A stretch of 64,000 nucleotides of DNA, taken from the NCBI GenBank assembly GCA_964034945.1, contig OZ035964.1, positions 3,091,107-3,155,106 of the forward strand, written 5' to 3'. The stretch is from Chrysopilus asiliformis (Eukaryota; Arthropoda; Insecta; Diptera; Rhagionidae). Position numbers and translations under genes: made by a program. The notes under the pieces were generated by a model. It was not told the origin of the DNA and searched no databases. It was given only the letters and a program-made list of their open reading frames with translations. The number at the start of each line of letters is the position of its first letter. The stretch's first letter is position 1. Shown one piece after another: positions 53,016-64,000 of the stretch.

Positions 53016-54866
53016 ATGGTAAATGAAGAATCTTTAAACTAATTAAATTTAACTAGTTATGCATTTAGGGACCCAAAAAGAAACTTTCCAAGAAAGAAAA
53101 GGCAAAACTGGAAGCCGAACAAGCGGAACTATTACGGATCGAAATGGAAAAAGAAAAGTAATGCTGTGTGAGATTTGTTTTTTGTTAAACGCAGATTTTT
53201 GAATTTAAAAAATAAAAATAAAACAGACAACGGAAATTGGAGGAAGAACGCGAACGGAAACAGAAAGAACGCGAAGAGGCGGAAAAGCGGCAAAAGCAAG
53301 AAATCATTGAGAATTGCATGAGGCGACAGCAATTGAAGGAGAGCGTCGGTTATTTTGATGAAATACAGGAGAAAATTTTTAGAATTCGGGAGCACAAAAT
53401 CAAGCAAAAGGAGGTTATAAGTTTGAAATCATGGAAATCTAATAGGGGCCTATAGAGACAAAAGATTTCCGCATGTCCGTCTGTCCATGAACACCATAAC
53501 TTATATAAGAATTGAGCTAGAGACTTGACATTTCTGACAATTGCGATTATGGTAAATAAGAAGGCTAAGTACTTGAACGGACACAATCAGAGCATTCCTA
53601 GCACCCCTCCCCACCATACAAATGTATTTTATTTTAAATTTTAATTCGGTCTGTCCTCATACAGAGTATTTGTCGATTGGCCCCTCGTAATTGTAGTTTT
53701 TCTTATATTTTGAAACACTTTTCTTTGTGACAGTGGGAACAATATATGCGTTGCAATGGACTTCCGAATGCTAGAAATCCGGGCGATTTACGGAAATACG
53801 TTCACATGTGGGCAACAGATATTTTAGAGCGGAAAAATATGGATAGAAATTGGCTGTTAAAGACTGATGAGAGAACGGTGCTGACTCAGGATAGAAATAT
53901 GGAAAATTTAACAAAGGAAAATTTAAGGAAGCAACAAGGAACCCTTTGCGATGCATATTCAATGCGTATTGAGGAGATTCTGGGTGTAAATAAATGAAAA
54001 TTATTGATAAGAGGGAGTTCTTAAAGTATGTCACATTTCGGACTCCCCTCTTCCCCCTCGGCAGCCCTTCCCCTAACGGAGAACCCCATCCTAGTTTTCT
54101 TCACTTCCTGAACGTATTTTACGGACACCCCGTAAGAAACAGACCTTAAAATCCGTCACGAGATTTTGTTTTGTTGTCAAAACGGATTCCTTCTTTTTCT
54201 TCCAAACCGCGGGTTTTTTTTTGTTGTTGTCGTGGATGCCCCCCCCCCCCCCCCCCTCCCTTCTAGATGCGTGACATATTTTGTGGACATTCTTCGACTA
54301 CTATTTACATAGGAAGTCAAGAAACTATCCAGCTTGGGAAGCAGAAAACTTGATTTTGGAGAAATTTTTTCGCTCGCTTGAAGAAATTATGACGCGGAAA
54401 CATTTCAACCGATTGGGCTAAAATTTCGGACCAAAAGCTCCGAATTTGAAAACCTCCGCTCGGCAGGTGTGAGACAGGGAGAATTTCTCAAAAATCATGT
54501 ATTTTCTGCGCCCGCACTGGACGTCTTTTCCTAGCCCGTGGCATTCAAAATGATTTCCTCCAAGATTTTAGAAGAAATGGAAGGTGCAATTATTGATGAG
54601 AATTTATCGAGTGGCATTTTACGCGATTTAAATCAACTCAAAAAAGAATTCCGTGATTTATTAAACAATTACATCGATGATTTTACATATAAAATTATGT
54701 CCCATATTAGTCGTGATATGACGTAAGTGGAAATTTTCACAATTTACGAAAATTTCGTACTAAAATTATGTAATTTCAGATTGGAATCTCCGGGCAATGC
54801 GAAACATTTATACCAATCGAATGTTTTTAAATCGCAAATCTGGACAATGCAGGGTGAATCTCAAAC
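53016..54866 (+). CDS. DNAI7/CASC1-like axonemal protein, 5' part, copy C
   Basis: Same six exons: 53016-53018, 53069-53157, 53227-53413, 53734-53985, 54535-54722, 54780-54866, all in frame with intact splice sites. The only residue change found against copy A is G165C (GGC to TGC). Its 3' flank (CA tract and first satellite units) is the same as in copy A, so A and C are closer to each other than to B. Downstream exon Z has lost its candidate donor, so a longer product from this copy is doubtful. Confidence 0.65.
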
Positions 54867-54917
54867 GTAAGATTCCAATAAATACACACATACACACACA
54901 CATACATACTTACATAG

Positions 54918-55660
54918 GACAAGCCTCTAAAAATTCGAGAAAAATATATCGCGGATAGAAAAGGTCTCGGAAATGTTTTTCCTACTAAGAACAAGACTCT
55001 AAAAATTCGAGAAAAATATTTCCCGGATAGAGAAAATCTCGGAAATATTTTTCCTACTAAGAACAAGCCTCTAAAAATTCGAGGAAAATATATCGCGGAT
55101 AGAAAAGGTCTCGGAAATATTTTTCCTACTCAGAACAAGCCTCTAAAAATTCGAAAAAATATTTCGCGTGTCGAAAAGGTCTCGGAAATATTTTTCCTAC
55201 TAAGAACAAGCCTCTAAAAATTCGAGGAAAATATTTCCCGGAAAGAAAACGTCTCGGAAATATTTTTCCAACTCAGAACAAGCCTCTAAAAATTCGAGAA
55301 AAATATTTCCCGGATAGAAAAGGTCTCGGAAATATTTTCCCTACTCAGAACAAGCGAGTAAAAATTCGAGAAAAATATTTCCCGGATAGAAAAGGTCTCG
55401 GAAATATTTTTCCTACACATAACAAGCCTCTAAAAATTCGAAAAAAATATTTCCCGGTTAGAAAAGGTCTCGGAAATATTTTTCCTACTCATAACAAGTC
55501 TCTAAAAATTCGAGAAAAATATTTCCCGGTTAGAAAAGGTCTTCGAAATATTTTGCCTACTCAGAACAAGCCTCTGAAAATTCCAAAATAAAATTTCCCG
55601 ACTGGAAAAAGGCACAACAATATTTTTTCTCCCCAGAAAAGGCTTCTAAAAACTCTAAAA
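54918..55660 (-). repeat. 72-bp satellite, short block after copy C
   Basis: About 10 monomers against about 21 in the equivalent block after copy A; both ends match the A block, so the difference is an internal contraction or expansion of about 0.9 kb. Confidence 0.94.
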
Positions 55661-56018
55661 ACTATTTACGTCATGGTGATTATTATATTACCACCTCTGT
55701 TTGTTCACCCCCCACTCCCCTTAAATACGTGACGTATTTTATCTTTTCTGCCAGTCCGTATTTTTCCAACTTCATTATTCACTGAAAATGTTTATTGAAA
55801 AACTTCTTCCCATGTAAATCACAAGGAAAAAATGCGAATTGGAAAATTTGCCAATATTTTTTACTACACCATCCGATTTCTAAAAACGATTAAAATTTAC
55901 GGATGGTGATCCAGACAGATATACATATATATAGTTTATATATTATATATTTAATATATCAAAGCATATAGTTTTTCCCGTAACCCGAAAAGCACAAAAC
56001 ACCTACCTGGATTTTCAG
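55661..56018. other. Start of segment X2
   Basis: Copy of 39,121-39,473, nearly identical; no gene. Confidence 0.5.
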
Positions 56019-56115
56019 ACTCCTACAATGTAAAATAATTCCTCCGATTTCCGATATGCGTATCACTTTCCCCGCCATCACAATAAAACCACCGGAAAGT
56101 TCGAGAATTTCGAAA
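56019..56115 (+). pseudogene. Exon Z copy in X2, donor deleted
   Basis: Matches 39,474 onwards but, after GAGAATTTC, 27 bp of X1 are replaced by 5 bp, removing the candidate GTACGC donor. The frame then runs on for another 43 codons (to about 56,247) through sequence that is out of frame in X1, so the longer frame here is a by-product of the deletion. Confidence 0.4.
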
Positions 56116-57700
56116 ACTGAAACCGACAGCACTTGCGCACGAATTACTTATCGGCGTGGTATGATTTTCCAATTCCAGGAAAGCGAACGGCCGTTCCATC
56201 AATGGATTGCAAAAAAAATTAACGAATTTTCTATTTATTCCGACTAAATTCGATAAAAAATTATGCGAGACACCAAAAAGCAACACTCACGAATATCACG
56301 AACAAAAAAGTGCCAGGCGGGTGGCGGACACGAACTCGAATTACTTTGGGTGCAGGAATATTCTTCCTGTGGCCGTCCTATCAGCGCGAATTTTTTTGAA
56401 TTTTTCGACCAAATTTGAATTTTTTGTATTTTACCCTGTTTTGACTGTAAAATACCGATTTATGCTACGAAACATTTATGCTACGAAACATAATAAACCT
56501 TTTTACCCATTTTCAGACGGAAATTGTAAAAGTTTTATTATTTTCATTTTCGGAAAAAACTTCTCCTAAGATTTGTTAAAAAAAAGTTCCTATGCCTTCG
56601 AGTAGATTAACCCGTGAGAAATTTTTCGACTGATAGCTAAAAACCCGCCATAATGAAAATTATTTAAATATGCAAAATTACAGATTTTGAGTGCAGGAAA
56701 ATGGTTTGTTTTTATTTGCACTGCTTTCGCAGGTATTTTCCCGTAAAAGTGATGAAAAATCTGCGAAGATGAGGAAAATCCGTGCCTTAACAACGGAAAT
56801 TTCGTTCATATTTTGCGTTTTTTTCCATTTTTTAAATAAAATTAATTAGAAATTCGTATTTCTTTTAAAGCAATTTTGCATTTTCACGTTAAATTCCCAA
56901 AAATTTTAATTTTTTTGGGAAAATATAAAGTTCTATTTAAGAAAATCCAGTTTGCATTTGATATCCATTTGTTTTTTTTCCCTGCAAACATTTCTTCGAT
57001 TTTTACATAAATTGTCCGTATTCAAAAATTAAGTACTGTCACACGTGTCGATAAAGTTATTCGTTTTTGGCGATTTTTTCAAGTGGTTTTCTGTCACTAC
57101 GGGCTAGTTTTCGGTTCATAATACGAAAACAGTTAGAAATAATAATTTTATGTCTTTCAAGAAGTGATAGAGAATTGTATTTAGCACCTAACAGTGAATC
57201 TTCAGAGACATAAGTAACTACAAAAAGACCGTTTTCAGAATTTTTCAAGATTTACTTCTGCCGTGAAAAATTTTGTGGGAAACACTTTTCTCACAAAAGT
57301 GTTTTTGAAAATTTCGGACAATTTCCTGATATTTTGCTATAAAGAGTGTGCATCTGCGAAAAACAGCTCGCAAGATATGAATTTTTGAAGAAAAAATGAT
57401 TTTAGGCTAATCTGAAATGGAAAAAAATCACGGATCTTCCGTCCGTGATTCGAACCGAATCTCAGCCACAACTCGATTCGAAATTTTCTTTTAGATTCTT
57501 TTCAAATTCATTGGTGTGAAGTTGTTTTCGATCTTACTTGATAATTTTCGCTTCTTATTTTTGTAATTTTCCAAACCAAGAAAATTAAAAATGCGAAAAT
57601 TTTCACAAATGCGTATATTTCCTTTCTCCTGCTTCTAAAAACTCTAAAATAACGTTAGAAACGGTCTTCCAAAAATTTAAAAAAAAATATGTCCTGTTTA
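56116..57700. other. Segment X2 interior, no gene recognised
   Basis: Copy of 39,6xx-41,100 with rearranged sequence at 56,450-56,640 (a repeated ATGCTACGAAACAT motif and a different link to the CGCCATAATG stretch). Otherwise nothing. Confidence 0.4.
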
Positions 57701-58109
57701 GAAAAGGACTCGAAAATATTTTTCCTACTCAGAACAAGCCTCTAAAAATTCGAGAAAAATATATTCTGCTTCAAAAGAACTCTCAAATTCCATGGAAACA
57801 GAGAGTTCGTGTATAAAAGGCCTCCAAAAAGTCAGGGAAAAATTATACCGCTTGGAAAAGTTCTCCAAAAATTCCAAACAAAAGTTTATTACGTCATAAA
57901 GCCGTCCAGAAATTCAAGAAAAAATTTTCAACGTAGAAAATGCCATTAAAATTCAAAGACAGATTTTCCGATCTAGGAATCGCCTTAGCAAATTCGTGAA
58001 AAAAAAATTGTACAGCAAAATTAGAAAAGTTCTTCCCACTTTTAAATTAGTTTTTTTTTTAAATTTAAAAGACAAATTTTGTACATCAAATTGCTTAGAG
58101 AAAATACTT
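57701..58109 (-). repeat. Single satellite monomer and degenerate flank in X2
   Basis: Copy of 41,100-41,539. Confidence 0.6.
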
Positions 58110-58400
58110 GCAAGAGATACAATCTATTGAGTGTAAAAATTGCGATAATTTAGATTATTCCAGACTCAGAAGTTCCCTTTCTCGAACCCTTCTAGCCTTG
58201 CTTCCGAACGAAGGAATTCCTAGCGCGGTGCATGATGTGCATGACGTCATCCGCTGAGCCACACACGCACCCACACACCAAGGTCTCCACCGCACAACTG
58301 GTGGTCACTTGTCGCTCATCCAGCATGTGCGCCCACCACCCACCCATCCCTACACCCACCGATAGTCGAATTTTTGTGGAGTCGAATTTTTCACAGGAAA
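58110..58400 (+). repeat. Dispersed element R in X2
   Basis: Full copy with ATGACGTCAT at 58,241-58,250; it lacks the 16-bp insertion present in X1. Confidence 0.75.
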
Positions 58401-58961
58401 ATAAATTTTTTTATGAAAATATCCAGAAATATGCAAAATATTGACACTGTCTTGGCGAAAGGATAAAAATTAGGATTCCGACTAAGAAATATTTTTAAAC
58501 ATAAGGAAATGTCCGGAAAACCGGATTTCCTTTTGTTTCGAACGAAAAAGAAAAAGACTGAAAATGAGCCGTTTTCGAGAAAATCCCAAAAATCTTTTCC
58601 ATTTCTATGGAAGAGGGGGCAAGGAGTGGTTCAATTTTTCCCATTATCGGAAGAGGTTTATATTTTGATAAAATTCTGTTCTGTGCCAAATTTCAACTTT
58701 CGACTTCAATTATTTCTCGGGCTTTTAAATGTTTTTTTCATCATATGAGGTTTAATTATGTAAGAAAGGTATCACGTCGCCGTTAGATGGACTAAACTGC
58801 CTTTTTAATATAAATAAAAAAAAAGGAAAGAAAGAGACTGACATTTCACGGTGAAAATGACAGACTGACAAACTGACAGATATAAGCCATTACGCTTTTC
58901 ATAAGGATTTTCAAATAAATTCAATTAAATTAAAATTAAGAAAGTAAAAAAAAACACTCAC
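58401..58961. other. Segment X2 between R and exon W
   Basis: Copy of 41,846-42,410; nothing further seen. Confidence 0.4.
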
Positions 58962-59039
58962 CAGGAATTTTTCTCTTTATGGGCACTGTTCCGTATGGAA
59001 TTCCTCTCGAACCAATTTAAGTGGAAACCTTGAAAAAAT
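58962..59039 (-). pseudogene. Exon W copy in X2
   Basis: Same as 42,411-42,488: both splice sites kept, frame closed by TAA. Confidence 0.35.
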
Positions 59040-59159
59040 CTGAAAATCCGAAAAAAAAGAAATTAGTCTTCATTTTATTCACAATTATGTTAAAACGCAA
59101 ACAAAAACGAGGAAAAAAAGAATAGAATGTCCACGTGGATTAATAGTACAAAACTATTC

Positions 59160-61178
59160 GAGAAAAATATTTCCCGGATAGAAAAGGTCTCGGAAATATT
59201 TTTCCTACTAAGAAGAAGCCTCTAAAAATTCGAGAAAAATATTTCCCGGGTTGAAAAGGTCACGGAAATATTTTTCCTACTCAGAAAAAGCTCACAAAAA
59301 TTCGAGGAAAATATTTCCCGGGTCTAAAAGGTTTCGGAAATATTTTTCCTACTCAGAACAAGAAAATTCGAGAAAAATATTCCCCGGATAGAAAAGGTCT
59401 GGGAAATATTTTTCCTACTCAGAACAAGCCTCTAAAAATTCGAGAAAAATATTTTCCGGGTGGAAAAAGTCTCGGAAATATTTTTCCTACTAGGAACAAG
59501 AAAATTCGAGAAAAATATTCCCCGGATAGAAAAGGTCTGGGAAATATTTTTCCTACTCAGAACAAGCCTCTAAAAATTCGAGAAATATATTTCCCGGGTG
59601 GAAAAGGTCTCGAAAATATTTTTCCTATTAGGAACAAGCCTCTAAAAATTCGAGAAAAATATTTCCCGGGTTGAAAAGGTCACGGAAATATTTTTCCTAC
59701 TAGGAAAAAGTCTCTAAAAATTCGAGAAAAATATTTCCCGGTCGAAAAGGGTCTCGGAAATATTTTTCCTACTCTAAACAAGCCTCGAAAATTCGAGAAA
59801 AATATTTCCCGAGTGGAAAAGGTCAGGGAAAATTTTTTCCTACTAAAAACAGGCGACTAAAAATTCGAGAAAAATATTTCCCGAATAGTAAAGGTCTCGG
59901 ACATTTTATTCCTACTCAGAACAAGTCTCTAAAAATTCGAGAAAAATATTTCCCTGGTGGAAAAGGTCCCGGAAATATTTTTCCTATTCAGAACAAGCCT
60001 CTAAAAATTCGAGGAAAATATTTCCCGGATAGAAAAGGTCTCGGAAATATTTTTCCTACTCAGAACAAGCCTCTAAAAATTCGAGAAAAATATTTCCCGG
60101 GTGGAAAAGGTCTCGGAAATATTTTTCCTACTAAAAACAAGCTTCTAAAAATTCGAGAAAAATATTTTCCGTGTTTAAAAGGTCTCGGAAATATTTTTCC
60201 TACTCAGAACAAGCCCCTAAAAATTCAAGGAAAATATTTCCCGTGTCGAAAAGGTCTCGGAAGTATTTTTCCTACTCAGAACAAGCCTCTAAAAATTCGA
60301 GAAAAATATTTACCGTGTGGAAAAGGTCTCGGAAATATTTTTCCTATTAAGAACAAGCCTCTATAGATTTGAGAAAAATATTTCCCGGATAGAAAAGGTC
60401 CCGGTAATATTTTTCCTTCTCAGAACAAGCGAGTAAAAATTCGAGAAAAATATTTCCCGGATAGAAAAGGTCTCGGAAATATTTTCCTACTCAGAACAAG
60501 CGAGTAAAAATTCGAGAAAAATATTTCCCGGATAGAAAAAGTATCGGAAATATTTTTCCTACTCGGAACAAGCGAGTAAAAATTCGAGAAAAATATTTCC
60601 CGGATAGAAAAGGTCTCGGAAATATTTTTCCAATTCAGAACAAGCCTTTAAAAATTCGAGAAAAATATTTCCCGTATAGAAAACGTCTCGGAAGTATTTT
60701 TCTCACTAAGAATAATCCTCGAAAAACTCGAGAAAAATTTTTCCCGAGTGGAAAAGGTCTCGAAAATATTTTTCCAATTCAGAGCAAGCCTCTAAAAATT
60801 CGAGGAAAATATTTCCCGGATAGAAAAGGTCTCGGAAATATTTTTTCTACTCAGAACAAGCGAGTAAAAATTCGAGAAAAATATTTTCCGGATAGAAAAG
60901 GTCTCGGAAATATTTTTCCTACTCAGAACAAGCGAGTAAAAATTCGAGAAAAATATCTCCCGGATAGAAAAGGTCTCGGAAATATTTTTCCTACTAAGAA
61001 CAGGCGACTAAAAAGTCGAGAAAAATATTTCCCGGATAGTAAAGATCCCGGAAATATTTTTCCTACTCACAGCAAGCCTCTAAAAATTCGAGAAAAATAT
61101 TTCCCGGATACAAAAGGTCTCGGAAATATTTTTCTTACTCTGAAGAAGCTTGTAAAAATTCGAGAAAAATATTTTTGA
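59160..61178 (-). repeat. 72-bp satellite, block in X2/Y3
   Basis: About 28 monomers. The first 10 match the X1 block unit by unit, including the shortened ones. The rest are regular GGATAG/GCGAGTAAAAATTC units absent from X1, so the array was expanded or replaced here. Confidence 0.95.
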
Positions 61179-61219
61179 GTTTTTCTTATCAAAAATGGAA
61201 ATTTCTGTGCGTAATACCT

Positions 61220-61460
61220 GCAAGAGATGCAATCGAAAATTATTCCGGGCTCAGAAGGTCCCTCTTCCGAACCCTTCTAACCCTGCTTGCCGTTACCAGC
61301 TGAGGCACAACCACTCGCATGCACCTACGCACCCATACAAGGTGCTCGGGGCACATGCTGTAGGAGCGGCTCACCTGCCGCTCCTACAGCATGTGCCCCA
61401 CCACCCATCCACCCCCCACCCAGCGACAGGCTAAGGAATCGAATTTTACACAGGAATAGA
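61220..61460 (+). repeat. Dispersed element R in Y3, palindromic copy
   Basis: This copy lost the ATGACGTCAT segment and carries a perfect 23-bp inverted repeat with a 6-nt loop: arms 61,348-61,370 (starting GGGGCACATGCTGTAGG) and 61,377-61,399. In other copies only the right arm sequence is present, and in a less symmetrical form. Confidence 0.8.
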
Positions 61461-61502
61461 AATTTTAAATTAAAATTAAGAGAAGAAGGTAAAAGAACTC
61501 AC

Positions 61503-61584
61503 CTGCTAATTTTTACTTTATGGTCACTGTTCCGTATAGAATTTCTCTCGTACTAATTTACGTCTCAAAGGAAAAACGTTAAAT
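61503..61584 (-). pseudogene. Exon W copy in Y3
   Basis: Same as in Y1 and Y2, with TCTATACGG in place of TCCATACGG; splice sites kept, frame closed. Confidence 0.35.
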
Positions 61585-62145
61585 CTGAAAAAAAAACAAA
61601 ATATTGTCAACATTTTATTCATTACTTAAAAAGATCTTAAAGATATAGCTTCTAGAAAATTAAAAAAAAATCCTGTTTAGAAAAGGTCTCGGAAATATTT
61701 TTCCTTCTTAGAAATTGCTTCTAGGGAATTCAAAACCAATGTCCAAAAATATTTCCACAGTCAATTCTGCTAACAGGATATTAAAAAAAAAACAGGACAA
61801 TAAAAATCAATGACTCCAGAAAGCGCCTCCCTCTTTCCCCCAAAAGAAGAATTTTTGACGATTTAAAGAAAAATTTCACTTCATTGGACTAAGATTTTCC
61901 CACAAAATTTTAATATTCAAACAATAATTAAATTATAGCCTGCACTCTTACTCTTGTAAATATTTAAAACACAATTAAGGGTGGATTTAATATTGAATCC
62001 CATATTTTTGCAACTTAATTTACTCAGAAAAATTTTTCCTACCTTTTTTGTTTCCAATTCCCTAAAAAATCCCACTTTCACTGCACAATTTTCAATCACA
62101 AACACCAAAAAAGTAATTATCGATTATTAAAATAAAAAATTTCAG
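61585..62145. other. Segment Y3 spacer
   Basis: Copy of 44,849-45,410 with small changes; nothing further seen. Confidence 0.4.
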
Positions 62146-62310
62146 ATGCGTCAAGAGGCTTTTTCGAGGTTTAATGGCATTAATCATGCGCGATTCCCTG
62201 ATAGCGAAATTTCTGATATCGGAAGCCATTAAAAAAGGACCACATTCTCCACTTGACGACTGTAGCGACACTGACGAAATTAGATGGTATTACTCTGCGA
62301 GGCGTTCAGG
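62146..62310 (+). pseudogene. Exon Y copy 3, frameshifted
   Basis: Compared with copies 1 and 2 there is an extra G (TTTCTGATATCGG), an extra A (ATTAAAAAAGG) and a 6-bp loss near the end. The exon frame therefore meets TAA shortly after the first insertion. The acceptor is still intact. The 146-codon frame starting at 62,174 exists only because of these shifts and runs into satellite. Confidence 0.55.
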
Positions 62311-62534
62311 GTTTAGAAAATATAATTGCTGTTTCGAGAATTTCTTTTTCCTGTCTGTCCGGGATTTTATTTACATAAATTTTCTTTTTGGTAAAAAAAA
62401 TTTCCAAGAATTTTCTGAGTGGAATTTTCTCCGATTTTTTTATGATGGAAATTATTTATTTCAGATGATTTTTTTTCAAAGGGAATTTTTTTCCAATTTC
62501 CCCGAGGGGTTTTGTATAGGGAGAAAAAAAATCT

Positions 62535-63560
62535 CGCGTCTAAAAATTCGAGAAAAATATTTCCCGAATAGAAAAGGAATCGAAATATTTTTCCTATTAG
62601 AAACAAGCGAGTAAAAATTCGAGAAAAATATGTCCCGGATAGAAAAGGAATCGAAATATTTTTCCTACTAGAAACAAGCGAGTAAAAATTCGAGAAAAAT
62701 ATTTTTTTCGGAATATTTTTCCGGAAATATTTTTCCTACTCAGAACAAGCGAGTAAAAATTCGAGAAAAATATTTCTCGAATAGAAAAGGTCTCGGAAAT
62801 ATTTTCCCTACTCAGAACAAGCGAGTAAAAATTCGAGAAAAATATTTCCCGGATAGAAAAGGTCTCGGAAATATTTTTCCTACTCAGAGCAAGCCTCTAA
62901 AAATTCGAGAAAAATATTTCCCGGATAGAAAAGGTCTTGGAAATATTTTTCTTACTAAGAACAAGCGAGTAAAAATTCGAGAAAAATATTTCCCGGATAG
63001 AAAAGATCTCGAAATATTTTTCCTACTAGAAACAAGCGAGTAAAAATTCGAAAAAAATATTTCCCGGATAGAAAAGGTCTCGGAAATATTTTTCCTACTC
63101 AGAGCAAGCCTCTAAAAATTCGAGAAAAATATTTCTCGAATAGAAAAGGTCTTGGAAATATTTTCCCTACTCAGAACAAGCGAGTAAAAATTCGAGAAAA
63201 ATATTTCCCGGATAGAAAAGGTCTCGGAAATATTTTCCCTACTCAGAACAAGCGAGTAAAAATTCGAGAAAAATATTTCCCGGATAGAAAAGGTCTCGGA
63301 AATATTTTTCCTACACATAACAAGCCTCTAAAAATTCGAAAAAAATATTTCCCGGTTAGAAAAGGTCTAGGAAATATTTTTCCTACTCATAACAAGTCTC
63401 TAAAAATTCGAGAAAAATATTTCCCGGTTAGAAAAGGTCTTCGAAATTTTTTTCCTACTCAGAACAAGCCTCTGAAAATTCCAAAATAAAATTTCCCGAC
63501 TGGAAAAAGGCACAACAATATTTTTTCTCCCCAGAAAAGGCTTCTAAAAACTCTAAAAAC
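62535..63560 (-). repeat. 72-bp satellite fused to truncated Y3
   Basis: About 13 monomers, nearly identical to the second half of the block after copy A (about 38,118-39,120, offset 24,443 bp). It joins Y3 at about 62,530, where Y1 and Y2 continue with their tail and the DNAI7-like exons. This is a deletion/recombination junction. Confidence 0.94.
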
Positions 63561-63916
63561 TATTTACGTCATGGTGATTATTATATTACCACCTCTGTTT
63601 GTTCACCCCCCACTCCCCTTAAATACGTGACGTATTTTATCTTTTCTGCCAGTCCGTATTTTTCCAACTTCATTATTCACTGAAAATGTTTATTGAAAAA
63701 CTTCTTCCCATGTAAATCACAAGGAAAAAATGCGAATTGGAAAATTTGCCAATATTTTTTACTACACCATCCGATTTCTAAAAACGATTAAAATTTACGG
63801 ATGGTGATCCAGACAGATATACATATATATAGTTTATATATTATATATTTAATATATCAAAGCATATAGTTTTTCCCGTGAAACGAAAAGCACAAAACAC
63901 CTACCTGGATTTTCAG
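63561..63916. other. Start of segment X3
   Basis: Third copy of 39,121-39,473; no gene. Confidence 0.5.
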
Positions 63917-64000
63917 ACTCCTGCAATGTAAAATAATTCCTCCGATTTCCGATATGCGTATCACTTTCCCCGCCATCACAATAAAACCACCGGAAAGTTC
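63917..64000 (+). CDS. Candidate exon Z copy 3, cut by window end
   Basis: Same acceptor and frame as 39,474-39,573, with one synonymous change (CTA to CTG); the donor region lies outside the window. Confidence 0.35.

Overview
This is a eukaryotic nuclear window, almost certainly from an animal and plausibly an arthropod. The DNA is AT-rich, recognisable coding sequence is split into short exons by small GT-AG introns, there are no bacterial-style operons, and the only gene I can name is an axonemal (motile cilium or sperm flagellum) gene. Most of the window is repetitive: about 21 kb belongs to one AT-rich satellite with a 72-bp monomer (about 35% GC) and about 9.1 kb to one GC-rich satellite with a 41-bp monomer (about 70% GC). 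Nearly all long open frames come from these two satellites and are not genes.

Layout. 1-3.8 kb: low-complexity flank holding a candidate exon (W), a promoter/first-exon-like block and one copy of a dispersed element called R here. 3.8-18.9 kb: the 72-bp satellite, interrupted by two copies of a 1.2-kb non-satellite block (12.68-13.88 and 15.39-16.59 kb) and a truncated R. 18.9-26.1 kb: a second copy of the promoter-like block, then a mixed region with 318-bp and 54-bp direct repeats, possible spliced non-coding exons, a small outlier island of the GC satellite, and another R. 26.12-35.23 kb: the 41-bp satellite, ending at a 200-N assembly gap.

35.4-64 kb: a serial segmental duplication. Three near-identical copies of the 5' part (six exons, about 268 codons) of a DNAI7/CASC1-like gene lie at 35.6, 46.8 and 53.0 kb. 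They alternate with satellite blocks (72-bp satellite in the opposite orientation to the left array) and with two other segments, called X and Y. The order is A-sat-X1-sat-Y1-B-sat-Y2-C-sat-X2-sat-Y3-sat-X3. The last unit has lost the DNAI7 exons. X carries a candidate next exon (Z), Y carries another open exon-like block of unknown identity, and both carry R and a reverse-strand copy of exon W.

The genes do not form a pathway. The interest lies in satellite architecture and in how satellite DNA, a dispersed element and gene fragments have been copied together. I found no CRISPR array, no rRNA or tRNA gene that holds up, and no intact transposase or reverse transcriptase. The species and the 3' half of the DNAI7-like gene cannot be determined from this window.
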